DNA of 64,000 bases from Pochonia chlamydosporia 170 (lineage: Eukaryota; Ascomycota; Sordariomycetes; Hypocreales; Clavicipitaceae): assembly GCF_001653235.2 (NCBI RefSeq), contig NC_035793.1, positions 1 to 64,000 on the forward strand. Reading direction: 5' to 3'. A model generated the notes under the pieces. That model made no database searches, was not told the DNA's origin, and saw only the letters and a list, made by a program, of their open reading frames with translations. Numbering within the stretch: the first letter of the stretch is position 1; every line of letters begins with the position of its first letter. The translations under genes were made by a program, and so were the position numbers. Shown piece by piece: positions 33,797-47,200 of the stretch.

Positions 33797-35513
33797 TCAT
33801 GCATGCACACTATCCTTGCGCTGGTGGTCGGGTGGTGCTGAGATGCCTTCAGCATCCTTGGCATCAACGTCTTCGATGTGGGCAACTCCCTCGGTCTCAT
33901 AGTTGCTGTCGCTGGTGTGGTATAGGACCAAAGCACAAAGGGGGAGAGACACCACGGTCAAGAGCCAGGATACAAGCACTTCACCAAGATATGGAGTCTA
34001 GTAAAACATGTTAGTTTGCGCATACTGCTGGAGTGTGATGTATCTGAGCCATACCTTGACGGCATCCATTCCAAACGAGACAGCGGCGCCAGCAGACTGA
34101 ATGCCCTTGTAGTAGCCAGCCATGCGAGCAAGCTTGAAGGGGTCGTTGCTAATGGAAGACATGGTGTAGTAAGCCAAGCCTTGATAGGCAGCGTCGACGA
34201 CATAGTCTACGCCAAAGGTCAGTCATCTGAAGAAAAAGCTTTGTCCAAGTTGGGTTTCTTACAGGCAAACAGTAGCACAATAGGCCCAGCAGCAACACCC
34301 ACGGTCCAATCCCAGGGAATCTTTACACCCTCGACCGTCACATCGTCGCGGGCAAACTTCGTCTGGAAACCAACACCAGCTCCCCATACCAGGCAAATCA
34401 GAAACGTGACAAAGGCGCAGGACCAAAGAGCACGCTTTCGTCGGTTGAAGGGCAAGTTGTCAGTGACAAATCCGATGAGAATGGAGCCAACAATAGAGCC
34501 AAGACCGGTCAGAAGCGCCACCAGGGCACGTGTGCGGCCATTGAACAGAAAAGCAGTGATAGCACCCTGGTAGGCGTAGAAGTAGTTGGAAGAAAAGAAC
34601 ATGGGGAATAGAGCAATCATGCGCCAGTCCTTGAACATTCGAAAGAATTCCTTGGCTTCTTGCTTGGGGGTTAAAGCTTCGGAGATTTTCACGATAGTGC
34701 CGTCTCCACGAACAACGGATCGAGGGGGAAGAACGAGCCAACTGATGGCGATGGCGCACAACATGATAATCATGAAGGCGATATAGACGCCATTAGAAAC
34801 ACCTGGCAGTGTGCTGTGAAAGGTGATGCCAAGGGCAATTGCGGCTCCAATCAGGGTACCCATTTGGAAAATCGACCAGAAAATGGTAAAGGAGCGTCCC
34901 TTGTCTTTTTCCAGCGGGTACGACATCATTATGGCACCCTGAGCAGCCCAGAAGAGAGCGGCTGAAACTCCCAAGACGCCTCCAGCGAAAATGAGGAACC
35001 ATCGCGTGCCGTTGAGCTGGAAGCACCAGAGCGAACCGAGATACAATGCGTAGCCAGTCGTACCAATGGACATGGTCAATCGAGGGCCGAGGATATTCTA
35101 ATTCGCTTTATGTTAGCACATGGGGGTCATATACCCAATATGCCCAGACTTGGGTAACAGATCTTGGATGCGTACATTAATACTTCCACCAAAGAAACCA
35201 CCAATGAAGAACATGCCATACAGAACGCTGTTGGCAATATCGCTGAGCTGTACGTCTTGCGTGCCACCGGCGCCCAAGTTGCTAATGGCACTAAACATAC
35301 CAACTGAGCAAAAGGCCACGAAGCCCACAATGGACACTTGGGTCCATGGCGAGTTGTCTGTATGTGATTTGTCGTTAGCTGACGGTGTTCAACGCAAAGC
35401 TGCATCGCTCGAGGACGAGGGTCTGGGTAGCATGTCTAAAGGAAGACATAAATGACATAAATGTTCAACGTACAGCGAATGCCAGCAATCTCGAGAGACG
35501 CGAGATGAACCAT
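33797..35513 (-). CDS. UNC-93-like MFS transporter (fungal DUF895 group)
   Basis: Exons on the minus strand are 35474-35513, 35176-35357, 34263-35097, 34055-34206 and 33797-33997, giving 469 residues. The protein has about eleven hydrophobic spans. Features of this fungal group are visible: YNSPWTQVSIVGFVAF after a short start, GAGGTQD, NILGPRLTMSIGTTGYALY, AALFWAAQGAIMMSYP, and PVPFMFF-like LFPMFFSSNYFYAYQG in the middle. The hydrophilic tail is rich in Asp and Glu. It is an integral membrane protein, probably of the plasma membrane; the substrate is unknown. All intron ends are GT-AG and phases agree. Confidence 0.9.
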
Positions 35514-38500
35514 GGTGAATCAACGAGAGCGAGTACTATCTGAATGATGGTGTAGCCGCCAAGAGGAGAGGAGAAGACAGCAGATCAAAGTAGGCAAAAA
35601 ATGGGGAAGCGAGCCCCAGGCCAAGGTCACAGCGGATCGTTCGATCGTCAGATCGGATCAGATCAAATGCGCCTCTTTGTTGTCATGCACTGCACCAGAG
35701 TGAATCAGAAACCTGGAGAGGGCATTTCAGACTTTGGAAGGGATGGGCATCGGGGGGTCTCATAAATAAATAAATTAAAAGCAAGGGAACGGTGAAGGCC
35801 GAGCGAGTAACAAAGACTAAGAATGGAAGGGTCCAGCCTGGGTCTGGTGCGTGGAGCATTGACCACGAGGAAGGAGCGCCGCATGTTACTTCACCACGCA
35901 GAAACGGGCAAGAGCAGGTGCTCTCACGGCTCTAACCGCCCCAAGCTTCCATCCATTGAAGCAAGTGTCCATTCATTCTTCAACCTTTCAACCACTCAAT
36001 TGACCATTCAACCATCCGTCCGTCCATCAGAATATCCACTTCATCGGTCCATTCCAACAAGCCCCGTCCCAGAGCAAACCAGACCCAACGGCTGACACTG
36101 GGTCTGGAGGCAATAATGGAACCATCCCAAATAAAATGGAACCTGTGGACGGGGTCCTAACAATGGCAGCAAGCAACCAGACTGGACCAGACCCTTCCTG
36201 AAATTGAACCTAACTCCCAATAAGAGCGCACCCATCACGAAGCACGGCGAAACGACAGCTCGCCCAAGAGGTCATGCATGGCTGGCAAGATACGCCGAAG
36301 TACAAAGAAAGAAGCCATCCATCCAGCCAACAGCGTCATCGGTACACACGACACTCTCATCATTCGCTGACTTGGCTAACACGCTTCTGCACTCAACCCT
36401 AACGCGCAAGTGCCGATCACGAGGGCATGTGTCCCAATCAACAGAGCCAAACACCCATGTCTCGTTCCTTTTTTGTACCCGTCGGTAATGGCATTGCGAA
36501 TCACAGACGAACTTAAATTGCGGCCCACAAATCCATGCTGCGGGGAGTCCGCGTGTTTGGAGAACCACAGTGCGCTCTGCAAGTACGGAGAATGATCGAG
36601 GAGATGGACGATTCAGACCAGACAGAATGTTGGAGAGATGGGCCATGGAACATTCTGCTGTGGCTGGATCCGCTTGAATGTCTGGTTGCATCGACTTATC
36701 ACGGATACCGCTTTTCACCAAGCCCAGCCTCCACAGGCGCTCGCAAGACTCAGGTCTGCGAAGCACTGCGACAACAAGCCGCCAACGCCTTCAGTCTATT
36801 TATTCAGTACCCCAAGTTCGCAAGAGCCTGGCTAAACGACATGTGCAACCTTGCTGTCAATCCTCGCTCCCAGCCCTCCTTATTTTTCCTGTACAAAATG
36901 CCAAGAAACCGTCAAAATCAAGGCTGCCAACCCACCTTTTCTGACGTACAAACAACCTCTCAGCCTGTTAGTCTCACTCAAGTTTGCCTGGATTAGAACA
37001 ACGCATAAACAGTCGTGAAACACATGTTCCAGGATCTCGACAACTCTTCCCCAGCTCTCAGTCTCTCAAATTCACTGTGGACAAACGCCACCGGGTGCCA
37101 CTTACTGTCTTGGCTACCACGTCCCCATGACTCCATGGGGTGAAAGTCCACCTCTGGCCACTCTGTGGCCCAAGAGTCCCAGACCATTTCCGAAGCAAAC
37201 CAGCGAAATTTGCTGCCCTCGACTCTGCAAGACCCAAGTGGCTTGAGGCATCCAATAACTGTCCAGAGATGTTGGCTCACCAGGAGATTTTTGGAGCCCG
37301 ACGAAAGCCACACGGGGCATTACATACGAAAGTTCTCGCGCGACCGTGCACAAGGCTTGACGCTTGTGCCTCGTTTCGTTAGCCAAGATCTGTCAAATTC
37401 AACGTTACAGTCGGCCTTGCGGCCATCTTAGTCGACGATGCTTCAATTTACATTGCGAATATCGCTTCATTGCCAGAATTACATATTTGCATCCGCGCGT
37501 GTGCCGCCGACAACTTCCCAATCAGGAAATACCATCATTTTTGAACCGATTGATCCCTGTCAGCGTCAAATTTCGCGCATAAAATAGCATGATTCTGGCC
37601 TGGCGGCTGTCGTTAGCGTCTTTCTGATTCTGGAGTGCAGGTCGCAAGAAGCAAGTATGGGGTTTCGCTGTGCCTGAATGCATTTGCGTCACTGGGCCAA
37701 AGATTCGTTCTGCCATGGTCGCTCACCTTGCCCAAACCATTCGCCTGAAGCACCATCATGTTGTTGAGCGCGAATGTAGTCGCCAAAGGGAACGTTCAGC
37801 TTCAAGATAACATCATGATGGTGTGGACGGCGAGACACCCATGGTACTGTAGCAACGGGAGGTCGCAATCACTCGGGCTGCTTGTCCTGCAGACCAATGA
37901 ACGACAAGCATTCCCTGTCAAATGCTGAACAAACTCTTATCATACAAACATATATCCAAAAAGTCTAGGAATACGATGGCGCCTGTCCAATTATCGCCAT
38001 GTAGACGTAGATGACGCTGCAGTGCTTCCAGTGGCGCCCAGGGGCGATTTCAAATAACCTCTTTGCAAGAAATTCAGCTGTGCACAAAACACCTATGCAC
38101 GAATGTTGCGACAGATTCATTATTGTGCTGTTAACACTCGACCTGCCGTTTGACTTTACTTGAAATTGAAGGACTTGATTCAAAGCAAGCGCTGCGCCCA
38201 AATGTCGGAACCGATGAGAAGAGTCGCTTCGGATACACTCCATATTGATCTTCGTGGATAACTCGCGTGAAGCAGGGGACATATTATTGTTCTTGTTCGG
38301 CTCACAACATCTTTTATTTTCATCACCAAGAAGTTCGAGGAGGAAAATCTCTGGCTAGGTCGCGTGTTGCTTGTTGCCCTAGCCCACGTCACAAATGCGG
38401 CATCCATAGGAGTCCAGGCAAAAGGGTAACGTCTCCCGAACTCGGCCGAGCAAGATACTCGAATCTTCGAACAATTTGTGGAAGCATACTGCATGTAGCA

Positions 38501-38669
38501 TCATATCAATTCATATTCACAATTTCCGCGTGATGTTGGGATGTCACTTAAGCATTAACGGACCAGGGACTGACAGGTTGCGCCGTTTTAAGCATCAACT
38601 TCGTTATTCAGCAGCCGCGGAGAATCAAAGGGCACACATACGACTTGCTTTGCTTATTCATATACGAAG
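35514..38669. other. Gene-free region, about 3.2 kb
   Basis: No gene is supported. The DNA upstream of the transporter (about 36,000-37,300) is rich in CCAGAC/GTCTGG words and CCATTCA/TCCATC-like short repeats. Open frames overlap on all strands without family signals. Confidence 0.5.
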
Positions 38670-39133
38670 CTACTCTGGCTTAAAGCAAACGGCTTCAATA
38701 TTGTTCCCCGCGGGATCAAGAGCGAACCCCCCATAATACGCTGGACCATACATGGGACGTGGACCAGGCGGACCATTACATTTGCCTCCTGCCGCAACGG
38801 CCTGGGCATGAAAGCGATGGACCGTATCTCTATCTAACGCCAAGAATTTAGCTTACATCGGTCCAGAGAGGGATTGCGCCGTTCCGTCCTTAACGTTGAC
38901 GTACCTTTTGCTCGAAAAGCGACGTGCGATGATTGATTTGGTACGTGTTTAACGCCAATAAGCCAGAAGTCGGCTCCATGAGGAGAGTCTTCTGAAGAGC
39001 CCAGACCGACTACCGTATCATTAACGGGGATACGAACCTCGTACGACAGTGGTTTAAGCGCTTCGGTGTAGAAAGCGAGACATTCTTTGAACCTGTCCTC
39101 GGGGACATAAACGGAGGTGTGGTCAATTCCCAT
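38670..39133 (-). CDS. VOC / glyoxalase-fold protein
   Basis: Exons on the minus strand are 38905-39133 and 38670-38833, giving 130 residues. The start MGIDHTSVYVPEDRFKECLAFY has the His expected as a metal ligand. The core reads DFWLIGVK...SSHVAFRAKDRDTVHRFHAQAV, and the end PAYYGGFALDPAGNNIEAVC has the second-motif Glu. The family (glyoxalase/bleomycin-resistance/dioxygenase fold) binds divalent metal and does varied chemistry, so the reaction cannot be stated. It resembles the fungal proteins annotated as glyoxalase-like. Cytosolic location is assumed because no signal is seen. Confidence 0.88.
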
Positions 39134-41172
39134 TGTGAGGGCAGAACTCCGGGGTGTGCAAATCGGATATTTGGAACAAAATTGAGAAATGACGTTCCTA
39201 TTCAAGAGCGGACATGCAAGAGATCCATGGGGACTACACGTTTGTCAGTTCCCCAGAGGAAGAAGCTCCCGCCTTTTATGAACTTTGATTCACCTCTGAA
39301 ATTCCCCGCATCCTGGGTCGCTTAGCAATAAAAGCTAAATCTGGAACCCAATTTCCGTGAGGCTGATACATTGTAGCAATCATAACTGGTTCAGAGGGTA
39401 GGGTACCTTTCAGCTCCCGTGTTGTGAACAGGAGTGTTTGTGGAAAAATACGTACTGCAATGTATTGACTACAATTAGTAGGTCATTGGATGACTATTTT
39501 TGTCCATCACTTGCCAATTAACAGACCAAAATCTGCGTCATGACTCGACTCGCATTCACGGCCTGCACGAAAACCCGAAGTTCATCGTGAAACGACTGGC
39601 TGCTTTCACAGGTTCATCTTAACATGCAACATACGCGCAAAACATTGAGGTCATGGGGGCACAATGAGTAGCCCCCTTCCCACGAGATCTGCCTCGAACA
39701 ACAAGACCTCGGGGAGATCCAAGAGTTGCCGGACAGACCTATAATTTCTTAGGTGTCTCACTATGGGACCTACATTCCCAAGATACGCAAATCTCAGTAC
39801 TCGATTCGTTACAATCCGAGTATACTTACACGCCGTGGAACCACTAGAGTTGGAATTTTGTCCACAGGCTGCGTTTGAACGACCAGGCACGTCAGATTAG
39901 CGAAATGGTACAAAATGCCTGCTACTTTAGGCTACATTGTCACGTCCTCACAACGAAAGAGCTGTTTCTACCTGAGTCGTTGGCAGTTTATGTTGCGTTT
40001 CTAACCTCTCTGTAAGGTAGAAGACATGAAGAGCGGTACGGCTCGTGGATGAGTAGTAACAATACCTGGGAAGCAACATATGAAGGCAGCGCCTCGGACA
40101 ACACAGCATCATCGCGACAACATCTGGCCGCATGCCTTCGAGAAACCCCGGCAACGATATGTCTATTAGACTAACTGGAACGAGGTGCTTTGCCTAAGTT
40201 GGTTGAGATAATTACAGGTTGCTCTCTAACATGACACATGCTACAACTTCGAACCATGGGCTAATTTGTACTTCACTGCAGTATTGAAGCCGTAAATGAA
40301 TGCAGTACCACCAAATCATATGAGACCTTAGCCCTCGTGGCCCTGTGCACTGTGGTACTCCTTGGAATGAGATAACTCTATCTAAAATTTGAGACGGTTT
40401 CGATAGCAGTCTATCCACCCTCTATGGCAAGTTGTGCCGCTATTGACGTTCTCCGGGGTATGTGTAGCGAAACGAGTATTGATATAAATTTCGACCGCAT
40501 CGTACCGCAGGGCAGAAGACGAGATGCGTCTTCTACGTTGATCGTTATGGCAGGAAACACACATGGTCGCATGGATGACAAAAACGAAGAAGACACTTCC
40601 AACAGATTTGGCACCCAGAAATCAGCTGCGGTCAGTCGTAAATTGACTGCTTTGTTGGTCTCAATATCGGATCATCTTCACATTGTGTTTCCTTGGGCCG
40701 AGAGACACCAAATGTTGAACCGTCTGGGGCAAGGGGACTACGATAGCTCTGTCAGAGAGCCTAGCTGTTCGAATTTGGGGATGATGCGGCTTGGACGGAC
40801 TATGAGACGAAACCATATATTCTGACACCATGTCAATGTAAGAGTAACGAGGGAGGCATCCCATCATACCTTGTTTCCGTGTGTTATTACCCCTTTTAAG
40901 ACCAGCTCAAGCACAACATTGACAATGCGAATCTTGCTCAACATGATTAAACACCAAGTGGGTTCTATATTTCGTCATATAACTCCTATATCTACTGGCG
41001 GACATACCCAACGCTTGCAATCGAATACAGGATTGCTACACCGCCGCAACTAGCCGACATATAGGTATCATAAATGCTTGACCAGAAATGGAAATCACCT
41101 TCCTCCATATCCACTGCTCCATAAAACAGTCGGATCGCTAATTGTAACAGTGCCCCTGAGTTGAGTGCATAT
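39134..41172. other. Intergenic, about 2 kb
   Basis: No gene is supported. A 133-residue frame at 40424-40825 has no recognisable domain and I did not call it. Confidence 0.5.
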
Positions 41173-44100
41173 TTAAGCGCCAGTGTTATTGCCAGCCAGG
41201 AAGAAGCTATCGAGGTCGGGCCCTCCACCATTAAAGCGCTGTTCATCCTCAGCCAGCTGCTCCAAAAGGCTGAGAAACGGGTCCTTTTCGTCACTGTGTC
41301 CGGTTCCCGTGCTTCCACTCGTACTCTTCGTTCCTGGACTAGGTGCGACGCCGCTTGTAGGGACATTCATCTTCGTGTGATGCTGACCATCCTCACCGTG
41401 CCAACCTGCTGGGCTACTAAACGCGTTGGTCGGCAGTGTGCCGAACATCGGATCAAATCCCACGTTGGCCTCGCCCATATTGTTCTGATTGTTTGTCACA
41501 TTTGGACCTGTTGCATAACTGTATGCTGGGCTGAAACCTGTTCCACCCATTTGCATCATCCCTTGGCCAGAGTTTTGGGCTGAGCCAACCGGGGGCATAT
41601 TATAGGCATGGATAGTTGGCGCCGGTTCCAACTGAGCACTGCCGGATTGCACATGTTGTGCGTCTGGCGGCCGTGAGGCTTGTGGCTGCATAGATCCCGT
41701 AGCCGCGTGAGAAGGGGGCTGCATCATATTCATCTGATAGTGCCCGTTCCCTGCGCCAGGTTGTTGGTTCGTGGATACGGCCTGATCTTGAACGGTGCTG
41801 TTTCTAGCATCGTTGCGTTTCTTATGTGATGACGTGTTTTTACGTTTGTGGCTGTACCGTTCAGCTTCGCGGGCTGCTGGTGACTCGCTGTATCGATCGG
41901 CGGTAAAGTCTATTACGATATCCGACATGCTTAAATGTGCTGGGTCAAACCGATAAGACTTCCCTCCCGGTCCGCCAATGTTAGAATATCTGTCGAAAAA
42001 GTCTTCGAGATGGAATCCCGGTGTGTATCTCATAGAGCTGGCCACCATAGCCTTGACCAACTCCCCATGAGCATTGTAAATGCCTTGCAGCGTATCGCTC
42101 TGGTGTTGCACGTTCGCCCAGGCGAAGTGAAGCGCACTTAATTGTTGCATTTCCCTCGAAAGCAAGTCAGAAGATGCACTAAAAACACTCACATCCCCGC
42201 CATGCGCACCGGGGTTCGTGTAATGTGCGCCGTGAATATGCACCGTTGCGGCGGTGCAAATACAATATCCAACAATTGCCGGCCATTCCACAGTACCTGC
42301 TTGTCTCGCTGCGTCAATCAATTCGCCAATAGCATTTGCGTGCAGAAAGCACATGTTTGTCGCTTCAATTTGCCATGATTGGTGTTGCCCGTTGCCAGCC
42401 AATTCTGCCAGGTCGATGGGAAGAAATGGTCGGTACACTAGACAATGTATCAAATGATAGATTAGCTTGCTTAAAAACACAATTGTCGCCTCTGTTTGAT
42501 GGAAAAGTGCTTGAAGACCCGAGAAAACGGGTCCAGCGCCAGAGGCCCAAAAGTCCAGCTCCTGACGGATTTTGGACAAAGTCGATAATGAATGCCAAGG
42601 GAAGTGAGAGTCGCCCTTCACACCACCGGCAGCTAGATATCTGTTGGTGATCCCAAGGATACGTGTGATGTCAATAAGCATTCCAGTACTTCCTTGCGAT
42701 TTCTTTCCGCTCCCTTGGTAGTATTGAAGATTGGAGCCCTGCTGGAAAAATTCCCCGTCAACCGGTAACGAAGATGGAGTAGGACACCAAGATGGTAATC
42801 GCAGGGCAATGGAATTGTCGCCTATTAAAGAAGACCGCTTCGATCCGCAGGACAAATATCTATCCAACAGATAGCACGTCCAGAAAAGTCGTCGACGCAA
42901 TTCCCGTTCCACTGGTGTGACATGCGCCTGGGCATCAATCTCGCGATGGAGTTCCAGCGCCATGGCCATTCCGATAGCCGATGCTACCGATGATGTTAGT
43001 CAAGTTGGCCAGGTTCAGTAGATGCAGCCAAAAAGGGGGTTGGGGACTAACACATTAACATGTAGGCCTTTTTGCCATGCCCAGAAGCCATGAATGCCAT
43101 AACCAAGAGTAGTAGACCTTGCAGGCAATCTATTGACGGATCATCCGTATCAATGCACCGCCGTGCCCGCTGTGCATAATCTTCGCTCAGCTGAACAGCA
43201 GCCTGTGGCCCTCGCGGATGGGGAGTATGTCTGTGAAGGTCAGCGTTGTTGGCCTCGGCGTTTCATTCCCAGCGCGTCGTGGCCACTCACCTTGATGCTA
43301 CAGACCAGATAGCGTAGGCGAGGCTATCTGGTAACTGGTTGAGTTGAATGCGCTGGCGGATCGATGATTCGTCCAAAATGTAGTATGGCTTGCCGTGAAA
43401 GCGTGCGAAGTAGGTATGAAGATATGCGTCGGTCTCCACGGGAGAGGCCGGATTATCTCTGTGGAAGAGTGAGTCAAGTTGATCCGCAAAGCGGCAATGT
43501 GAATAGCTCTTACCGTGAGGTAGGTTTGATATCTGTAACTATTTTAAGGCCCTCCTCGTCAGAAGATTTGCTTGCTTCAGTCGCGAGTCTCTTTGGAGCC
43601 GGTTCGCCGGCGTCCGTATCATCATCATCATCAGCTTCGGTAAGAGCAGATTCGCCTAATTTAGACGACTCTCCTTCGGCATTCTTCTCCTTCAACTTCG
43701 CCTCAAGGCCATCCACCCGTTTTAGTAGTGCCTCAAGGACATCTGTTTTGGGGCCTCGCTTCTTCGGAACAGCGTCTGTAGTTGGTTCAATGAGCAAAAA
43801 GAAGACTTTTGAGGGTACATTTTGAGCGTTCACTGTGCTTGGGAATATCAAGCCAGCTTGTGACGGCTCTCCGTTGTGAGGTTTAGACACGTACCGTAAA
43901 TGCATGGGCACTGGAAAACTTGGCATGCCTCACACGAGGGACGCATACGGTTGCATTTGATCTGGGATCACCGCAGTTAGCAAACGTGGGGTGGTGAGTA
44001 AAGAATGATTTGGGGCTTTTCGTTGATGTTCAGGTCCAGATGATGATTGCGCACCTTTCGCTTCCGACACGACTTGCAGTTCATGGATTCGCGTGGCTCA

Positions 44101-44207
44101 TTGCTCTGCCTCCTCGTTGGCAGACGTTCAATGCTAACCTGCTGTCTGGGAATCGCAATAGGACCACCGGCGTTGGCCGGCGGGAGCGGGAGCGAAGACG
44201 AGTTCAT
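41173..44207 (-). CDS. Zn(II)2Cys6 transcription factor with a fungal-specific TF domain
   Basis: Exons on the minus strand are 44055-44207, 43895-43961, 43514-43775, 43291-43458, 43052-43230 and 41173-42983, giving 879 residues. The zinc cluster [21 protein letters not shown] is split by the 93-nt first intron. It is followed by a basic PKKRGPKTD linker and a coiled-coil heptad ([19 protein letters not shown]). The fungal TF domain begins [20 protein letters not shown] and includes [13 protein letters not shown] and [16 protein letters not shown]. The C-terminal third is Gln/Asn/Ser/Met-rich, typical of an activation region. It would bind CGG-type sites in the nucleus. Target genes are unknown. 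The 4.6 kb upstream is free of genes, as is common for regulators with large control regions. Confidence 0.9.
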
Positions 44208-47200
44208 TGCATCACACAGGTTGACGGGCAGGAAAAGCGCCTGGCCCGAATGTCGGCTGGTGTGTTGTATGGCAGACGATCTCGTGGGCAAAGGGTCGCA
44301 GGACGATTGCGAAAGACCTTGGGTAACCTGGCCGCGCGAGTATCGAAAAGATAACGTGTGGTCTGCGTTGCTGCCGCCGATTGCGCTGCGTACGTGTGCT
44401 GAATAGAAATACAAGTCGATGAGAAGCAGATTCGCGCTGGTGGACTGAGGTCGAGAGTTTGCAGCGGCTGTGGCTGTTGACCCCTCAGGTGCAATGGGGA
44501 AGGTCGACGACTGACACCAAGCCTGACTTGGAGCATCAGACTTGAAGAGCACAGCACGGTTGGGGCCTTGGCTGGTAATATGGGGTACCGGTGGCGCCTG
44601 GATGCCAAATTGGTTGTAAATTGCCAACCGGGTCCTAGAAACAAGGCACGTATTGCCTTGTACAAAGACGTCTGGTCCGACTCCCTGGTAACAAAAGGAC
44701 GTGGGTTTAAGGAGGAGAATGACGATTCGAGAGCACCCTGCCCTAATCTGACCCTGTATCTGACTCTGGCACCGGCACGATTGCACAGGATCACGATAGC
44801 TGGTCGTCAGCCTTAATGTAAATCCGGCAGATAGCAACAGCAGGTGGTCTCGGACGAGCCGAGTGTTTTGGATGGTTCGCTCCGTCTGCAACACGCCAGG
44901 TGGAGGTGAAGACGGGGGCGGGACAGGGTTCGACACTGGAGCTCTGGCTGGTCAGGGCGTCGATGCAGATGTCTGGTGGACAAGGACAAGGTCTGGTCAT
45001 GGACAGCCCACTGAATGGAGCTAGGGGTCTTGAGTCTGGAGTCCGTCCAAATGTTGGCATGAGTTAAGAAATGTAGTGTAAAAAGACGAGATGGTCCACG
45101 TCCCAATATGTGGCCAAATATTCCCGACACGAGGCTTGGTGCAAGTCCACGCCCATCAATGCATCCAATGCCCGTGGGTTGCTCCTGCTCCAGATGTTTA
45201 GTCTTCTTCGCCTTACACCTGCCTGCCAGCTCAGCCAGCGACAGCCGCAACGCCGGTACTTCCTTCCAAACATGAATCGATTGCAGTCGATTGACTTATC
45301 CCAAGCCCCAATTGAGCATCGTCCCTGGAGCGACGTGGCTGCGGAGTACCTCGACCATGCCCATATTCGACCTAGCTACATGTGCACACTTGGGGGAAGG
45401 AGCAACATGGCCAATGGAACCTTGACCATAGTTGCTTGCCCGGCGATGGCAAGATACTTCCGTCTCGATGGCTCCAAAGTTTGGGTCCGTCTCTCAGGTT
45501 CACCAAGTCACAAAAGCAACAAACAAGCTCGACAGCTTCACCTCAAGTAGCATTTTGATCAATTCACACACCACAGCCCGTACATGGAGTCTGTCTGACC
45601 TCAACCTGCACGCACTAAGATCCCCTAACGGAAACCAACCTATGAAATCTGCTTCGACTCCCGGCAAGAATCGACACTCTCCCTCTTGCTCGGTCACAGA
45701 TCAATCGTGCCTCAATGGCTCCCCTCAAGACTCAGCCTAGCACCAACACTTACGTCTTCCACGTGCCATGCATGTTGATCATTTCCTGGGGCCATGATAC
45801 AGCCTCTTCCTCCTGTTCTCCACAATGTTACTCTTCCGAGAGCCCTTCAATTCTTAAGATCGGTTCTGCACAATTCATGGGCCACGGCACGGAGCATTCC
45901 CGCATCGGTGCATTCGGTGCACCAACAGATCATCATCGTTCAAGGATCGTGCCTTGCACAGAACCCGGACAGCAGTGTGAATCCAGAACAGGGCAATGGA
46001 GCAGCGCTGGGCAGGAGTCGGGGACGGACAAACTCATAACACCCACCCTTGTCGAAGGACCCTCTGTCCCTTTCCCAACCCGACAAACTGCCACGATGTT
46101 CAGGTAGCTTGACAGACCAAGATGTTCATGGTCTCTGCCTGCCTGCGGCAGTTCAAGCCATGTGGAGAGAGAGAAGACCAGGGCTTTTCCGCGGGGGGGA
46201 ATATCGGCCTGGCCACCAAAATCGGTGGGGGTGCAATTGTGCTGAAGAATCAGTGCAAAGGCTTAGAACCAGCCAGTGGCATCACAGCATTGCACAACAT
46301 GGATGGATCACTGTGTAGAAGCTGCCCGGAATGCTTCCACACGAATCACCAATCCGGGACCTGGGTCCTCCTTTGGTCTGTGCTCATGGTGAGCCATGAG
46401 TCTCGGCTCGATGAGATGGAAATTCTACTGTTACAACCGCTGACGGCCCGTGTGTTCCAAATGAGCACGCTTTGCCTTACGCTTATCCATCAACTTTGTC
46501 GAGTGAGAGTGAGACTCTTGTCTTACCTCGCAGCAAAGACACACATGCAAGCCAAAAAAAAAAAAAAAAAAAAAAAAAGGGTATGTTGTACGTAAGTTAT
46601 GGGGACATGGTACAGACTGACAAAGACCACCACTAAATGTGAATAATAATAGTGTTTGCTGACCAGCGTGGCGACTAATCATTCATCGGTCTGTTTTAGC
46701 TTGTCGCAAAAGCCTACACAGTTTGGCATCCCACAACGACCGATCCAATACAAGTCCAAGGGAAACCTACTCCACCAAGACGACAAATTTCAGACATCAT
46801 CTCTCCATCACCCTTAATACCAGGGCAAATGAAGACGAATCACGATACGTGCAATGTACCGGCCGTTCCATACTGTACAAGATATCATTGCGCTGAAGGT
46901 TCAGCCCTTCCGGCTGCCGGCAGACACGCAAACGCCAGTCGTGCAGGGACCACAAGGTGGCTCGACGGCAATCAACATCCACAGTCAGCATGAGTATCGT
47001 CTCGGCGGTGATGGAATTGAGCATCATGATAATGCAGATATAACCAGAGACAGCAGGTTGCTCCCGTAAACGGGCCTATACCGTCATGTATTGGAAATTT
47101 TGCTTGGTTTATACGAAATTGGTGGCGGTCACGTCCCCAATAAAGGGTTTTAAGGTGTTCCAGGCCTGGGAAGTTGAGAGCTAGTGTCCTATTTTAACAA

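Noticed and set aside
36272..36766. 164-residue minus frame
   Set aside because: No domain, no splice context, and it overlaps other open frames of similar length.
40424..40825. 133-residue plus frame
   Set aside because: No recognisable motif or homologue; composition like random sequence.
44204..44794. 196-residue minus frame upstream of the Zn2Cys6 gene
   Set aside because: Arg/Ser/Pro-rich shadow-type frame that overlaps the start of the real gene and has no domain.
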